Position numbers and translations under genes: made by a program. Shown here in pieces: positions 62,755 through 64,000 of a DNA stretch of 64,000 nucleotides; positions within the stretch are counted from its first letter, which is position 1, and every line of letters begins with the position of its first letter. The notes under the pieces are model-generated. The model was not told the DNA's origin. It ran no database searches and saw nothing but the letters and a program-made list of their open reading frames with translations. Source of the DNA: Mycolicibacterium confluentis (GTDB lineage Bacteria > Actinomycetota > Actinomycetes > Mycobacteriales > Mycobacteriaceae); contig NZ_AP022612.1 of the NCBI RefSeq assembly GCF_010729895.1, forward strand, positions 558,001 through 622,000, given 5' to 3'.

Positions 62755-63672
62755 TCAGCGGCTGATCTGGCGGGCGACCGAGACACCGGCCAGCTTCTCC
62801 GGGTTGCGCACGGCGTAGAAGTTGGTGATCTTCCCGTCGACCACCTCGACCATGACGACACCCTCGAAGCTGTCGCCCAGGTAGAGGTTGAGTGCGGGTT
62901 CACCGTTGTAGCTCGCGGGCTCGATCCGTGCCTCCGGTCCGCCCAACCGAACCAGCCCCATCACCAGGCGCGCGACGTTGTCCGCACCCGACACCGGGCG
63001 TCGGGCTGCACTGACCTTGCCGTCGCTGTCGGCGGTCCACACCACATCGGGCGCCAGCATCGACACCAGTTGATCGACGTCGCCGGTGGAGGCCGCGGCG
63101 AAGAACTGGGCGGTCAGCTCGAGCGACTGCTGCGGGTCGACGGGCTCGAACCGGCGCCGGCGGGCCCGCACGTGCTCCCGAGCGCGGTGCGCCACCTGAC
63201 GGGCCGCATCCGTGGATTTGCCGACCGCCGAGGCGATCTCGTCGTAGTCGAAGCCGAACACCTCGCGCAGCACGAACACCGCGCGCTCGTCCGGACTCAA
63301 CGTCTCGAGCACCACCATCATCGCCATGGACACCGACTCGGCCAACACCACGTCGGCCGAGGCGTCCCCGCCCTGCAGTGACCCCTCCAGCAGCAGGGGC
63401 TCAGGCAGCCACGGCCCGACGTACTGCTCGCGACGTCGGGCCGCGGCGCGCAGCGTGTTGAGCGACTGCCGGGTCACCAGTTGGGCGAGATACGCCTTGG
63501 TGTCGGTGACCCCGCTCAGGTCCACCGCCGCCCAGCGGAGGTAGCTCTCCTGCAGTACGTCGTCGGCTTCCGTTGCGGTGCCGAGGATCTCGTAGGCGAT
63601 GGTGAACAGCAGCGGCCGCAGATGGGTGAACCGCTCCGCGTGTTCGTCGGTGCCTGCGGCGGCTGCGGTCAT
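62755..63672 (-). CDS. ECF41-family sigma factor with SnoaL-like C-terminal domain
   Basis: 305 residues from ATG 63672. Sigma region 2 (LRPLLFTIAYEILGTATEADDVLQESYLRW), sigma region 4 (LSPDERAVFVLREVFGFDYDEIA), then a SnoaL/NTF2-like domain. All three ECF41 signatures are visible: WLPEP in the linker, a DGGGK equivalent (DSDGK) and NPEKL near the C-terminus. ECF41 sigmas have no separate anti-sigma; the C-terminal domain controls activity. The upstream gene encodes an oxidoreductase, a typical ECF41 partner, and overlaps it (ATGA). Confidence 0.92.
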   Translation of the reverse strand: MTAAAAGTDEHAERFTHLRPLLFTIAYEILGTATEADDVLQESYLRWAAVDLSGVTDTKAYLAQLVTRQSLNTLRAAARRREQYVGPWLPEPLLLEGSLQGGDASADVVLAESVSMAMMVVLETLSPDERAVFVLREVFGFDYDEIASAVGKSTDAARQVAHRAREHVRARRRRFEPVDPQQSLELTAQFFAAASTGDVDQLVSMLAPDVVWTADSDGKVSAARRPVSGADNVARLVMGLVRLGGPEARIEPASYNGEPALNLYLGDSFEGVVMVEVVDGKITNFYAVRNPEKLAGVSVARQISR

Positions 63673-64000
63673 CGGGCCGGAACCGCCTCGTCGGCCGCGG
63701 CCAGCAGATCGTCGCGCCAATCGCTGCGGAGCCACTTGTAGGACCCCGGCTTGTTGGCCTCCCACTGCAGGCCGCGCAGGGTGAACCGGCACACCTGTTC
63801 CTTGACGAAAGCGGCTGTCCGGCCACCGATGTAGGCCCGGCGCGGGGTGTCGTCGGTATGCGCAAGCTGCACAGTGCCGAACGTACGCCCCAGGCTGATG
63901 CACTGCCCGGTGAACGCCTGACTCAGTGCGGCCGCATCGGCACCCGCGACCCGCGCCAGCACGGTCTCGGCGGCCTGCGCACCCAGTGGCATCGCGGCCT
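63669..64000 (-). CDS. FAD-dependent oxidoreductase, C-terminal part (gene runs past the window)
   Basis: Only the C-terminal ~110 residues are visible and the frame stays open to the window edge. The sequence (AYIGGRTAAFVKEQVCRFTLRG, KWLRSDW) matches the end of NADH-dehydrogenase-like FAD oxidoreductases found beside ECF41 sigma genes. The stop codon overlaps the sigma start. The FAD- and NAD-binding motifs would lie outside the window. Confidence 0.7.
   Translation of the reverse strand, partial: AAMPLGAQAAETVLARVAGADAAALSQAFTGQCISLGRTFGTVQLAHTDDTPRRAYIGGRTAAFVKEQVCRFTLRGLQWEANKPGSYKWLRSDWRDDLLAAADEAVPAR

Overview
This window is chromosomal DNA of a fast-growing mycobacterium (Mycolicibacterium type). 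Evidence: high G+C; many GTG starts and leaderless promoters; near-collinearity with the M. tuberculosis block Rv0954 to Rv1005c (perM-purN-purH, echA7-fadE12-accA2-accD2-fadE13, rpmF, mprA-mprB-pepD-moaB2, mscL, galU-moeA1-rimJ-glpR, pat, arcA, pmt, rsmI, pabB); and MspA-family porins, which slow growers such as M. tuberculosis lack. Family names come from recognising protein sequence; no database search was run.

Layout. 0-10 kb: end of a proline-rich membrane antigen gene, perM, purine genes purN and purH, a RidA-like protein, a MoxR ATPase/VWA pair, an ArsR/SRPBCC pair and a zinc-metallopeptidase-like lipoprotein. 10-14.4 kb: a hydroxyacyl-CoA dehydrogenase and two tandem paralogous secreted proteins of unknown function. 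14.4-23.4 kb: a DUF1707 protein and a fully overlapping acyl-CoA carboxylase/dehydrogenase operon. 23.5-28.7 kb: a decayed small lipoprotein gene, rpmF, the mprAB stress system with pepD, moaB2 and a 52-residue gene. 29-32.1 kb: three tandem MspA-type porin genes, a relic of a fourth and a small secreted protein gene. 32-40.6 kb: mscL, the CIRCE-controlled chaperone gene ruc, a secreted HNH nuclease, galU, the divisome-type moeA1 (glp) and glpR, and a tRNA-Ala. 41.5-50.4 kb: an accessory oxidative gene cluster. 50.5-64 kb: the cAMP-responsive acetyltransferase pat, lipoproteins, an AlkB-like protein, soxR, arcA, pmt, rsmI, pabB and an ECF41 sigma factor.

How the parts work together. MprA-type direct repeats (TCTCAG, 11-bp period) lie before mprA, before pepD and before both secreted paralogs, suggesting one local envelope-stress regulon. 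In the 41.5-50 kb cluster, nine genes on one strand encode a reductase, an SDR, two Rieske oxygenases each followed by a related ~110-residue partner, a TauD-like dioxygenase, an amidohydrolase and a MarR regulator. Three copies of one 20-bp operator-like sequence precede its two transcription units. One of the Rieske proteins has lost both histidine ligands of the cluster.

The most novel structure is a pair of paralogous AbiEi-like/DUF559-like nuclease genes (38.2-39.0 kb and 58.1-59.0 kb). Each is flanked on both sides by related palindromic elements, and in both cases one palindrome runs across the gene's stop codon. This resembles a REP-type repeat with an associated nuclease family, and I know of no description of it.
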